A stretch of 64,000 nucleotides of DNA from Hyphodiscus hymeniophilus (lineage: Eukaryota; Ascomycota; Leotiomycetes; Helotiales; Hyphodiscaceae): the NCBI GenBank assembly GCA_016508695.1, contig VNKQ01000003.1:2418001-2482000 (forward strand), written 5' to 3'. How positions within the stretch are numbered: the first letter of the stretch is position 1; the number at the start of each line of letters is the position of its first letter. The notes beneath the pieces were generated by a model that saw only the letters and a program-made list of their open reading frames with translations, had not been told where the DNA came from and did no database searches. The translations under genes were made by a program, and so were the position numbers. This document shows positions 33,349 to 44,121 of this stretch, one piece after another.

Positions 33349-34533
33349 CTATAAAGACCCTTTCTTAATGCCATCCAAGACCTTATTAACATCCATCGCA
33401 TCCTCAAAGGTAGCGTATTTGTTCTTCTCGCCTTCTGCAAAGGCCTCATAGATCCTCGCGGGGTTCTTAGAAAGCAGACCTACAGCACTCACATACTGCT
33501 TCTCCTCCTTATCCGTGAAGTCCACCTCTTCCACCTCGTCTTTGTCTCCTGTTCGCATCAAGATCTTCTGACCCGGCATCCCATACTGCCAGCCGACTTC
33601 CGGACTCGAGACCTCGATCTCGCCCTCTGTCCCAGTGATAGTCCAGCGAACGCCAGTACCGCTGACGGTCTTCCCGGATATGGCGCGGAAGTTGATCGAT
33701 GCGGAGACCCCTGAGTTGAGGGTCCCGTGTACGAAGATGTGGTCTGGCGATGTAATTGGATAGGCGGGATCGACGAGATCCCCGGCTGCGTCCACAAGTA
33801 TTCCGGTCTTTCTGTCGGTTTTGAGGAGTGAGTTCAGTGTATCGAAAGTACCCAAGACATTGATGAATGTGTCCAGGACTACTCAAATCATCAGCTTCCT
33901 ACCAGAACGAAATCGGAACAAGGAATTGTACTTACAATGACCATAATAGATAGTGAGACTATTACCGCCGCTATCAATGCTCAGATAGACAGTTGTATCC
34001 TGCGTCCAAGTTGCAGGGAAACCTGCAAAAGCACCGACAACAGTACTCGAAACAACCCTACCAATCCTTCCCCCATCAACAAGTTCCTTGAGCTTCATGA
34101 CGAGCGGATCAGCTCTTGCCTGTACCCCCACTACGGTTTTGACACCTTTCTCTTTGGCTAGGGTCGTCAATTCTTCCGTTTCGGCAGTGCTGGCTCCAAG
34201 AGGCCATTCCACATAGACGTCTTTCCCGGCCAGTAGGGCTGGCTTGATCAAAATGTAGTGTTTCGTCACCACCACAGAGCAGACGATCAAGTCGACATCT
34301 GGATCGGCGGCAATACCTTCGGGAGTACCATAGGCTTTCACGCTGGAGGGGAGCTTGTGGTATGCGATGGAGGCTTCGGCGGAAGCGACTGAGGAATTGG
34401 CAAGAGCTACGATCTTGTATTTTGGGGATGACAGCAGGGCGGGGAGGTGGGCGGTAGCGCCCCAGGCTCCTGGACCAGTGCTGGTAGCCGTTCCAAGGCC
34501 TATGAAGCCGACACGGATAGGTGTGGAGGACAT
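33349..34533 (-). CDS. Gfo/Idh/MocA-family oxidoreductase, Gal80-like
   Basis: The protein has 375 residues. Exons on the minus strand run 34533-33936 and 33878-33349; the intron is 57 nt, phase 1. The N-terminal Rossmann fold has the VGFIGLGTATSTGPGAWGATAHLPAL region. The usual catalytic EKP of these dehydrogenases is replaced by VEWPLG, as in Gal80 and its fungal relatives, which bind NAD(P) but have lost or changed catalysis. The C-terminal half is the alpha/beta dimer domain. In yeast, Gal80 holds the activator Gal4 inactive; filamentous fungi carry many Gal80-like proteins of unknown role. It is divergent from a prolyl aminopeptidase gene about 700 bases away, so the two may share control sequences. 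Confidence 0.85.
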
Positions 34534-35234
34534 GCTGTTGATGGGAGCTAATGTTGTTGTGATGTTCGTGGGCCTAGATTCGTGATAATGTTTGAGAACA
34601 ATGGCGATTAAGAGAATGATTGATGTCCAAAAAACACAGACGAAAGGAACAAAATGGCAAATATATACTAATATGTCGAACCTCTCCCGTTCACACTGGT
34701 GAACGGCATCGGAAGTCAGAGAATCTCTGCTTCTCGGGCTGTTGGAATTGCGTAAGAAATGTAACGTCCCCGCAAAAAGGGACTTGCGATCAGACTTCTA
34801 TTGTTGAAAAGAACTGTACCGGAGTCGCGCACATGCGTCGGAATTTGTCCCATAGTCAGAGTCTGAGATGCTTGTGCGAAGAGGGAGGAGGTGATCACCT
34901 CGACGGAAGCTCGGGGGGTTTGCTTTCTAAGCGCTGCTTTTGTACTAGCTTCCGGAGCTCTAAGAGCGGCACGAATACAACCTATGCCCAACCACCCATT
35001 TTGTTTCTCTGCCGTGTCTTGATCTCGCATATGAGGCTTCAAATATGGCCAGCCTTCTTTATAGCAACTCACATATTGTTCCTGGTGAGTACGAACAACC
35101 CATCATTAGCGTTATGTGCTGTGCTCAAGTGGAAGTGGTGCACCAAGTGGATCTGAAAATGGGGTACGTACCGTACGTCCAAGTGGACAGTTGGACTCTG
35201 AAATTTTCATGTTGAACTGAGTGAATAGAGAACG
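34534..35234. promoter_or_regulatory. Shared upstream region of divergent oxidoreductase and peptidase genes
   Basis: About 700 bases separate two divergent start codons, so both promoters must lie here. The open frame 34620-35156 inside it has no recognised domain. Confidence 0.4.
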
Positions 35235-36752
35235 ATGCTATTATCCCATAAATCTCACCTGATGGTGTTCTCAAACACAATACCACATGGCATTCTTCAT
35301 TGTACTGATCTAAATCAAGGAAAGCTCAAAGTGACGGAGCTGTTCTTTGCGGTTCCTTTGGATCAGACAAATCCGTCGTCAGGAACGATACGTATTTTTG
35401 CCCGCAGCGTTACGAGGCATGAAGTCCCTACTACTTCTCCCACAGAGAAAGAGAACCGCAAATGGGACCAAAGACCCTGGCTACTCTGGCTACAAGGAGG
35501 GCCTGGAAGTGGTTGTGCGGCCCCGCGAGCAACCCCTTTCATCAATTTGATTTTGGATCGAGGATACCAAATTCTCTATCTGGATCAAAGAGGAACTGGT
35601 TTAAGCAATCCAGTATCAGTAGAGACTCTAGAGCTACGTGGCGATGTCCAGCAGCAAGCTGATTATCTCAAATTGTTTCGTGCGGATAGCATTGTTGCTG
35701 ATTGCGAGGCCATACGGAAAACACTTGTGAAAGATTATCCTACCGATGTAAGGAAATGGACTATTTTTGGCCAAAGCTTCGGTGGTTTTTGTGCCTTCAC
35801 CTATCTCTCGAAGTATCCTGAGAGTCTGAAGGAAGTGTTTACGTCAGGTGGTGTGCCCCCAATTGGAAGATCGCCAGACGATGTGTATAGAGCCACATTC
35901 CGTCAAGTAAGTTTACCTCCTTTCAATTAACATCCCGCTACTTCCTATGGACAATTTGAGATACTCAGTTGGACTGACAGATCGATCCAGGTCTGCAAGC
36001 GAAACAAAGCATATTATCAAAAGTTCCCAGAAGATATTCGAGCGATTCACGATGTGATGGATCATATCAAATCAAGGGGAGGACTTTTACTACCATCAGG
36101 TGGGACCCTTACAGCTAGACGATTCCTGACTCTAGGCGCAGGGTTTGGCACGCATGGTAGTGTTGATGCTGTCCATGAACAAATCTTCCGAATGCATGCA
36201 GATCTCGAACAATTCGGGTTCATAACTCGACCGACATTGTCAGCATTTGAATCCGTAGGGCCTTCGTTTGACGATAAGGTCATATACGCTATTCTCCGCG
36301 AAGCCATCTACTGCCAAAGCGAAGCATCTAAATGGGCTGCCGAGCGAGTAGGTCGATCGTTGCGCGAATTTGACTGGATCAGCGGCTCACCTGCTAGCTT
36401 CAACTCCCAAGATCAACCACTGTATTTTTCCGGCGGGATGGTTTATCCATTCATGTTCGACACATATCCCGAGCTCAAGAAGTTGAAGGAGGTGGCGCAG
36501 ATCATCGCTCATTACAGGGACTGGCCGAATCTCTACGACGTTCAACAACTCCAGAGAAATGAGGTCCCTGTCTATGCGGCAACATTTGTTGATGATGCAT
36601 ACATTGACTATGGATTGGTACAGGAGACTTTGGAAAAAGTCGGCAATTGCAAGCAGTTCATTGCTAATACCATGTATCATGATGCTATCCGTAGTAAAAC
36701 TGCGGATGTGATGAAAGAGTTGTTTGCACTGAGAGACGATGTGTTGGACTAG
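35235..36752 (+). CDS. Prolyl aminopeptidase (alpha/beta hydrolase, S33)
   Basis: The protein has 477 residues. Exons are 35235-35906 and 35991-36752; the intron is 84 nt, phase 0. S33 family marks: the oxyanion HGGP-type motif here GGPGSG (about residue 90), DQRGTG (about 117) and the nucleophile elbow GQSFGG with the active serine. The acid and His come from the C-terminal part (FVDDAY and YHDA are the likely sites). No signal peptide, so an intracellular enzyme removing N-terminal proline from peptides is expected from the family. Substrate is not shown by the sequence. ATG 35262 is an alternative start nine codons on. Confidence 0.88.
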
Positions 36753-37076
36753 AAAGTACACACGCAGGGTCCTTTTGACCGTATTTAAGGTTTTCAGGAC
36801 ATTATTGTTAGGGATGTAGTATGGAAGAAACAGGGGAATCTTCGTATTTAAGCATGAAGCAGGCCCCGCGAATTTCACCTGATCAAAATAGGCTTGGCTT
36901 CCGGCATACAGTACGCTACTCGTACAGTACGTACTGTTCAGTATCGCACTCTTTGTCCTGCAGTCAACAAATCCATGCGAACCATGATTCGAATTGTCGA
37001 CAGTTCTTTTACGCCGAGGCGGCGAGAGTTATCTTTACCTTTTTCTCCTCGCTCGAATGATTAAGTCTTGGCCAGA
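36753..37076. other. Intergenic region
   Basis: About 320 bases. This part holds the peptidase 3' UTR and the promoter of the Zn2Cys6 gene. A repeated GTACAGTACGTACTG-like palindromic element lies near 36922. Confidence 0.45.
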
Positions 37077-38663
37077 ATGCCAGTACCCAGAAAAAGATCG
37101 TGCCGGCAATGTCGCCGCGCCAAAACGCGCTGCAGTCTCGCGGCTCCAACCTGTTCGCGATGCAGCTCAAGACTGCTCCTGTGCGATTACTCCGATACAC
37201 TTCCTAACCAAAGTAATCCAAGGTTGGGATCCACTTCATGGGAAGGGGCGATTTTTCCGGAAAATGCTTCATCTTTATCTGGAGGGATTAGTGCGGGTGC
37301 TGCGATGTCTGGACCAACAGCAGTTTATGATGTCCCCGACCAAGGCGTCTCAGAAATCAATATGGACCTCCTTGATGTTGAAGAAATGTCAGCGATACAA
37401 TGGGATAATGAACCTGAGTCTCCCTCGAATAGCCTGGCTTCACGGAAAAATTCTTATTTCTTCAGTGGCGGAACTCCCACCTTCGATCCGTCTGACCCGT
37501 TCGTACAAAACCTGAACCAGTGCGACAGCTCCTGGTTTAATAACCCAATTACACCTGCTATTGAAAATCAGGACGTTCGATCTCGGCGACAGTCACCACT
37601 TCAGGGTCGAGAAGATGCTTCCCAGGAAACATGTCTCGCAGAACTTTCGAAGCAGTTGTTCATGACCAACTTCAATGCCCCTCCGTGGCCCTCTCCGAAA
37701 AGAGTTTCACTCAAATTGCGAAATCTTCTCTCTAGAAAACCTGTTCACAAGACGACGTCATCTTTGACAGCAAACTTCCTCTTTTCAACTATCCAAACTT
37801 ACCCCGAGATGCTTTCAAGCTCTACATTTCCTCCATTCGTTCATCAATACCTTTTTGGCCAAGATTCGGACCTACCTGTACCCCTTGCGAATTGTGTGGC
37901 TCTTTTACCTATGTAACTATGTTTCGAAACAAAAACCATGCAAGTGAGAGATTTGTGTATAATACATTATTTACTGAAGCGCAAAGGCTACATAACGAAG
38001 TAAGCTTGATGTTCCATCTACCCGTACCCAAAAAGACGTGACTAATTAAACGATAGTTCCACAACTTCGATGAATTGACGAAGCTAGCAGCTATCCAGGC
38101 ACTTGCAGTTTATATCGTCCTTCTTGCCTCTGAACGAGATCGTTGCCCCACGCTCTGTGTTATGCTTGTTCTTACCTTAGTAGACATTGGCGGTGTGGTG
38201 ACTCAGCGGAATAGTATCTACGAGAACGACAGCAACTGGAACACTGATTGGAAACAGTGGAGTTTGACCGAAAGTAAACGGAGGTACGTTATCTATCGTG
38301 ACGCAGTTTGACAGTATTTGCTCACATGTTCTAAAAAGAACTTGGCTACTTCTATGGCTTCTAGATCTGTTACTAGATATGAACATAGGCATATCCCCTT
38401 CTGCATCATGCCAGCCATTTGATCAGATCCCCCTGCCAGCGAGTAAAGCGCTCTGGCAAGCATCCACAAAATCTCACTGGGAGAAGGAATACACAGTATA
38501 CCTGTCTTCAAGAAACGGCCGAGATGCAGCGAGTATTGGTGATTTGCGACGTCAAGGAACACAACAAAGCATGGAAAAGTCACTGGAAGACGATCTGAAT
38601 CTTTGGAGTTTAAATGCCGATATTTTTGGTGGGCTACTGATCATGATGCTGAATCGTAGATGA
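37077..38663 (+). CDS. Zn2Cys6 transcription factor, apparent one-base frameshift
   Basis: The N-terminus has a clear Zn2Cys6 cluster (C-x2-C-x6-C-x6-C-x2-C-x6-C, residues 9-35) in a basic PRKRSCRQC context. As read, the frame stops at 37914-37916 after CVALLPM. The next frame continues with protein-like sequence (YVTMFRNKN, then FTEAQRLHNE) to a good GTAAGC donor at 38000. It goes on through exons 38057-38283 and 38339-38663, which contain the FHNFDELTKLAAIQAL and SKRRTWLLLWLLD segments typical of AflR-like fungal regulators. One missing base in the TTTT run at 37903-37906 would join everything into about 491 residues, with all intron phases correct. It is therefore probably an intact nuclear regulator with a sequence error, or a recent pseudogene. 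Target genes are unknown. Confidence 0.72.
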
Positions 38664-39010
38664 ACGGATCCAGGCTGTTCCCCTCGAGTTGACGACCGAG
38701 CCTTGGGTTTAATGACCATCAATATCGAGGCGTTATCGTAGTTCAACGCCGGAATACCAAGCGATATTCGTTCCTATATAGGGATTCTCGCAAAATACGG
38801 ATGTTCCATTGTCACAGCAATGTTTTAAAAAGTCTCTATATTAAGTGATAGCTCCAATTGGGGTCACTCAATGAAGAATGCTAACAGTACCATCGCACCT
38901 ACAGCACAGTATTCCAATCCGAACAGAAATTTGACCCCTTGGGGAACGTCCAAACAGGGACCTGATATCTAGGAGGTTCAGCTACCGACCTCCAAACTCA
39001 TCGGCTCGCC
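38664..39010. other. Convergent 3' region
   Basis: About 350 bases between converging genes. No feature recognised. Confidence 0.5.
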
Positions 39011-39518
39011 TTAGTCGTCCCATGGAAGGCATTGTATAGAGCTTGCCGGTGTGTTGTAGGTGGAATCATTGCCCGCAACACCGGGTGCGGAGGCATCGAT
39101 TGCTGTAAAGTCGACTCCAGCGGTCGTCCCATTGCAATTCCAATCGTCCCATGGATAGATCCAGCACCCTCCAGTTCGTAGAGATTCTTTGACCGAGCCG
39201 ATCGGCACACCGTCCCAGGGAACCTGATAGCAGGTATAGAACTCCCCTCCTCCAGGAGGACTCCAGCTAAGGTTCTGAGCTTCATCGACCCAGTCGATAC
39301 CCGTGCTGATGAAGTAGGGATATTTGTACAAGGTGACAATCCTGAACATAGATGTCAGTGGATGTCTTCTGAACCTTCGAAGTCAAAACAGATATTACTG
39401 CAACTCACGGATCGCAGTCATCACTGGCCGAAACTTGCTTGGAGCCTGCGAGACCAGTCGCCAAGCCGATAAAAGCGAGCATGCTTATGACTGCTGGCAT
39501 CTGTACTTTGCTCTTCAT
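39011..39518 (-). CDS. Small secreted cysteine-containing protein, effector candidate
   Basis: The protein has 146 residues. Exons on the minus strand run 39518-39409 and 39341-39011; the intron is 67 nt with a GTGAGT donor, phase 2. Residues 1 to about 25 form a signal peptide (basic start, then a VISMLAFIGLATGLAG core). The mature part has Trp/Tyr-rich patches and five cysteines (DDCDP, YTCYQ, GGCWI, WNCNG, IQCLP). Three of them sit in a C-x-W / W-x-C setting, and one N-linked glycosylation site reads NGTT. No known domain. Small, signal-bearing and Cys-containing proteins of this kind are effector candidates in plant-associated fungi; that is an inference from size and build only. Confidence 0.75.
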
Positions 39519-39625
39519 GGCGGATTGTTAGATGCAGTAATCGGGAGCTTGAGGTTGCTGGGGCGCTTCGTATCTTCTTTCTAGTACTCTAGCTTGAGAT
39601 TGCTAATGATGATGGATACTGGAAA
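39519..39625. other. Upstream of the small secreted protein gene
   Basis: Short leader or promoter stretch. Nothing specific is seen. Confidence 0.4.
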
Positions 39626-39960
39626 CTAACTCGCATACTTATACATTTTCCCCCCACCGGTATCGAATTCTGTGAAAGCACCGACGATCGTTCCTCCTCT
39701 GCCATACGTTCCGTCTTGTCCGAGACAGTCAAATGCTACCAGATAGCGTTGGCTGTCAAATTAAACAGTTGTACCGCTCCAGGTCACTGATATGCCGAGG
39801 CTTCTCAAGTGTCCACGTCGGATCTTGAAGTAATTTTGGGAAGAATTCGGGGTAATCATCAAGTATGGAGTGAAAATGTTACCGTCCATCTGCAGAACCG
39901 ACGATAGAAGCAGGAATTGTAGTAGCGGCAGGTCATTTTGGAAGACAAGATTTTAGGGTG
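39626..39960 (-). pseudogene. Secreted-protein-like relic with in-frame stop
   Basis: On the minus strand a frame reads protein-like sequence from about 39930 (MDGNIFTPYLMITPNSS) through VTWSGTTV. It meets TAA at 39763-39761 and continues with QRYLVAFDCLGQDGTYGRG and EFDTGGGKMYKYAS to a TAG at 39628. A CAA to TAA change would explain the internal stop. A different frame reads AATTIPASIVGSADGR just upstream, so at least one frameshift is also likely. It is Gly/Thr/Tyr-rich, like a fungal secreted protein, and lies upstream of, and on the same strand as, the small secreted protein gene. No family named. Confidence 0.4.
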
Positions 39961-40769
39961 AGAACTGATAGAGATTACGAAATATTAGCATATATGGAGG
40001 AAAGTACTCACTTGAGACACACATCAAGAACAAGGCGAGTCGCCGATACTCCCAGATTGCCACTCGGCGAACGTTTGAGAGCAACTGACAAATAACGGAG
40101 CGGCCGATGTTACATAAACCTCTACAAATGTTTCTACGGTGTTTCATTGCACAACAAAAGAGGTCCAGTAGACCTGTGTGTGTCCCACATATTGAAGGCA
40201 TGCCGTCGGCCAAGAGCTTCCCTATGCTCTACAGTAAGTCGGTATGCGACATCTTTGAGCTCTTGGACCTACTGTACCTGCCGAGTTTTGTGTTACGGTC
40301 TGGTTGATATGAGATGTCGTTTCCACCGAGTAACATGAATATCAAGTTCAATTCTCTGCGATCGGTCGAACATATGGCCTGCCTGCTAAGTACTAGCATT
40401 GAGAATTCGCAGTGGATCAGAAGTTTTATGCGGCTACACCGAAGAGGTTCCACAGAGAATCTTGGGTAAGATGCGCCTGATAGCAAATTGTGGACGAGTA
40501 CCATGGACGGTTGCACAGGAGTGTGCCACTGGTTCCTGAGCAGGTCCCGCCTTCATGTTAGTAATAACTTTCTCTTCTCGATCAATTTGGAATCTGGAGG
40601 AGCCAAAGTAGTGATGGGGCCTAGGGTATGTTCAGGCAGAATTGTGATTCTCTCCTCCTCCGCAATACAAAATTGCCGTCTCCTGGTATCTCTATTTGAT
40701 CTCGTTTATCCTATCCAGCCTCCTGCGCCACGAATGCATAACAGACAATGTTAACGGATCTTCCTCGAA
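39961..40769. other. Intergenic region
   Basis: About 800 bases. No gene recognised on either strand. Confidence 0.45.
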
Positions 40770-42170
40770 TCAAGTCTTTCCATAAATCATCCCTGTCCAC
40801 ACCCTAGCCAAGATATTCGCGACCAACCCAAACGTCGCCAAGACCAAGAAGATATTACCCACTTCCCACCAGTGCGCCAATTTCACTTCCGTCTCGATGT
40901 GCTCCTCTTTCACAGTTCCATTGGTGACACCATTCGTCCCTTTCACAATGCCTGGAAATCGCCCAGTAGTGATGTACTGATCTATAAGGGCGTCCTTTTC
41001 GTACCATCGTTCACGGAGCCAGAGGTCGAATTCCTCGTGGTCTCCGAGTGGGATGTCCTTCACTGCAAAACGGCGCCAGTACATATTAACTGAAGGTGGT
41101 GGTCTGCCTTGGAGATACATTGATCTGAGACTGTAGTAGTCTTGGCCAAACTTCCCTCGCCTATCTTTGTCAGCTTGGATCGAAATTTAGGTGACTCTTG
41201 TACTTACGCGATACCCTCATACGCTAGAGTACAATCATAGACGTATTCTACAGTCCCATCCAGTTCGTTCAGACAGAAGTACATCCCCGTACTTCTCGGG
41301 AGGAGCTGGTGCTCCATGTCTTTGATACCAGTCTTCTCTGCCCATTGAGCACTCCTCCTCCTCCCATTATCACTTGCGTTAGTCCCTTCTGGAAATAATA
41401 GGAGCCACATTGGGTCCAGCCCTTCGGAGCCTGACATTGGCCCGAGTGTCGAGTCTTCAGTTGCTTCAAACGATGTGCCAGTCTTGGTTGATCTGTAGCC
41501 ATTTTTCGTGACATGAATATGAAGCCATAGAACATCATGCCCCAGCCGATTACGGGCACATATTTGAGGGATTCTTTGAGTATTATGTAGATGTGACCGT
41601 GCATCCTAGTTTTATTCGTGTATGCGATCCACCAGAGGTATAGCCAGTCGGAGTAAAGCTATAAGCATTAGCAGATGTATTCATTTCGGAACTCAGCAGC
41701 ATACTTGATGGTTTGCTATCAAGACCATCCTGTCAGGAAAATCACACTCCACTCTCCCATCTTCGGTCTTCTTCAACTGCCCAGCTACTGAAGCATCGCC
41801 ACTTATTCGGACCACAGTCGGAGTCCACCATTGTGTCAAAGTTGTGACGAAAATTCCAAAAGACTGTTTTGTGAGAGCCATGTAGGCATAGTAGAGGTCT
41901 TTGTTGTACCAGTACAAAGGTACGCCAAAGAATTGTGTAAGGCAGATCCTGTGGCTATCAGCAAAGCATCCCTCAGCTTCGTGTATGCACGTACGAGAAG
42001 GTTGATGACAGGAAATATGTTATGACCAACAACAACCGTAATATCTCGACTGGCCCTCCATGCTTGATATCACCAGCGGGGTGTGCTTCCACCGTCTTTC
42101 CCTTTGTTTCAACCACGGGCTGGTCAGGTTTCGTAGGGTTTCCCCTTTGTCGAAGAGCTGGATTCTCCAT
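40770..42170 (-). CDS. LPLAT-family lysophospholipid acyltransferase, apparent frameshift
   Basis: Minus strand, four exons: 42170-41995, 41948-41705, 41658-41208 and 41160-40770. It has an N-terminal transmembrane segment (EILRLLLVITYFLSS), then NHQLYSDW, which is the catalytic NHx4D motif split by an intron, then FPEGT, and a C-terminal membrane helix near VGNIFLVLATFGLVANIL. This order fits 1-acyl-glycerol-phosphate or lysocardiolipin-type acyltransferases (the CST26/LCLAT1 group) of the ER. In exon 3 the frame breaks between KTRHSG and MSGSEGLDPMWLLLFPEGT. One missing base at 41438-41442 (GGGCCA where GGGCCCA is expected) would restore it to about 420 residues, with all intron phases right. 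So it is either an assembly slip or a recent null allele. Confidence 0.82.
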
Positions 42171-42755
42171 GACGGATTATTGTCTGGCAGATGTTAGTAT
42201 GGCACATAAAGCACAAGGTCAGTGCTGGGACGAGGCTTTTCATGTACTCACCTGTTCAAGGCAGACTGTGGTTTGCCTATGAGGCTGCCTTGTCTGTGAT
42301 ACTCAATACTGGGTATTTCGAGGTTGAACGACTCTGTGGGCGTTATCAATTTGTCCACTGTCCAGTCAACTCAGGACATCCATTTTGTTCATTCAAGTCT
42401 CCAACAGATCTGGGTTTTGGCTGTGGTGGTCGGCAGCTACACGTCATTAGCAAAGCCTGGAAGAAGTCCGGGGATTTCGGAATGCTTATCGGCGTTATCG
42501 CGTAGTCAAGTTCTGTTTGCGGGAGATCGCGTGGTCGGCAGGGAGCTTGATTCGACAACATCACAACATCGTGTTTACTTCCGAATATACACTTTGCGTT
42601 GGAAGTGCAGTACAACTCTCTGTCGGCCATCTTTGATACAGATCTATCACATGATGTGGTGCCTAGAATCCTACACTTCAACTCCTTCCACCGGTCAAAA
42701 CTCTATTCGGTAGTTTACCTTTCTTTGAACAACTTCAGACTTCAGTCTAGTGTGC
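42171..42755. promoter_or_regulatory. Divergent promoter region, LPLAT and POS5
   Basis: 585 bases separate two divergent start codons. Both promoters must be here. Open frames inside lack likeness to proteins. Confidence 0.45.
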
Positions 42756-44121
42756 ATGATGTTCTCAAGAAAAGTACCGAGAGCATTTTCTTGGCACAGA
42801 GCTTTCTGCAGCACTGCGAGAAGACGAGACATTCTTGATGTCGAGGTGCTGCAGGACAGGATCATTCCTCGATACCAAGGTAACAGCCAGAAACACTTAT
42901 GGCTAAACTCTGTTAACTTTCAAGAAACTCAAACGAGCGACCTGCTCTCTTTGCAATGGCCCTCACCACCTCGAAATATTCTCATGATAAAGAAAGATCG
43001 TGCTCCAGCTGTCACGGAGTCTCTAATAGAATACGCAAGGTTAGTTCTCCATTCTATTGGCGACTTTACTGACCAGCAGACACATCTCTTCTAATTACGA
43101 CAATGTTTCCCTCATATTCGAACCTCGAGTCGCAACTCAGATCCACCGATCCTTCCCCTTTCCAATTTACACCTCTTCTTCACCTCAGAGTCTTCCTGTG
43201 AAAGTTGACATGGTTACTACGTTGGGCGGCGATGGCACGATCCTACATGCCTCTTCGTTGTTCAGTACAACCCTGCATGTCCCACCGATTCTTTCCTTCA
43301 GCATGGGTACATTGGGGTTCCTAGGAGAGTGGAAGTTCGAGGAATACAAGCGCGCATTCAGAGAGGTCTACATGTCAGGAGCTGGTGCCGGCTCGCCTCT
43401 CTTCCAAGACCAGAAACATCCGCACATCGAAGCCTCCGCAGGCGAAACGATAGATGTAGTGACAGGATGGTCCAGCGTTAGAGGGAAAGCTATGGGCCCC
43501 AATCGAAGTTCGAAGGTCTTGCTACGGAACCGATTGAAGGTTGGAGTATTCGATGCAGAAGGTGCGCGAGTGATTGGGGACAATACAAATGAGAGCGCAG
43601 AGGGAGACGTACACGCTATGAATGAGGTTATCATCCATCGAGGGAAAGAAGCACATCTTGCGATCATAGAAGTTTATGTCGGGGGGCGGTTTCTCACAGA
43701 GGCTGTCGCTGACGGAATGATTATTTCGACGCCTACGGGGAGTACGGCATATAGCTTGAGCTCAGGAGGAAACATTGTGCATCCATTGGTTTCGAGTTTG
43801 TTACTCACTCCTATCTGCCCGAGAAGCCTATCTTTTCGACCATTGGTACTGCCTGCAAATACACCCATAAAGTTGAGATTGAGTGAAAAGAACCGAGGCA
43901 GGGAATTAGAGGTCAGCATTGACGGGAGACGAAGAAGTCGAGGCGTTGGTATGGGAATGGAGGTCAGGGTCAACGGCGAGGATATTGTGAAGGGTCAGGC
44001 ATGGCATGGTGGAGTGCCGTGCGTCATGAGGGCAACCAAGAGCGGTGTACAGGAAGATGATGGATGGGTTGGAGGCTTGAATGGATTATTAAAATTCAAT
44101 TATCCTTTCGGAGAGGAATGA
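42756..44121 (+). CDS. POS5: Mitochondrial NADH/NAD kinase, POS5 type
   Basis: The protein has 441 residues. Exons are 42756-43039 and 43080-44121; the 40-nt intron is the shortest in the window and joins in frame. The N-terminus (Arg/Ser-rich MFSRKVPRAF, then a CSTARRR cut-site look) is a mitochondrial presequence. Kinase marks: GGDGT (NAD kinase diacylglycerol-like fold), NEVIIHRG, and STPTGSTAYSLSSGG of the second nucleotide loop. POS5 phosphorylates NADH (and NAD+) with ATP to supply matrix NADPH for antioxidant defence and iron-sulphur assembly. The assignment to the mitochondrial form rests on the presequence plus the lack of the long N-terminal domain of cytosolic Utr1. Confidence 0.9.

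Noticed and set aside
34620..35156. 178-residue plus-strand frame in the divergent promoter region
   Set aside because: Cys/His/Ser-random sequence without a domain, lying where two promoters must be.
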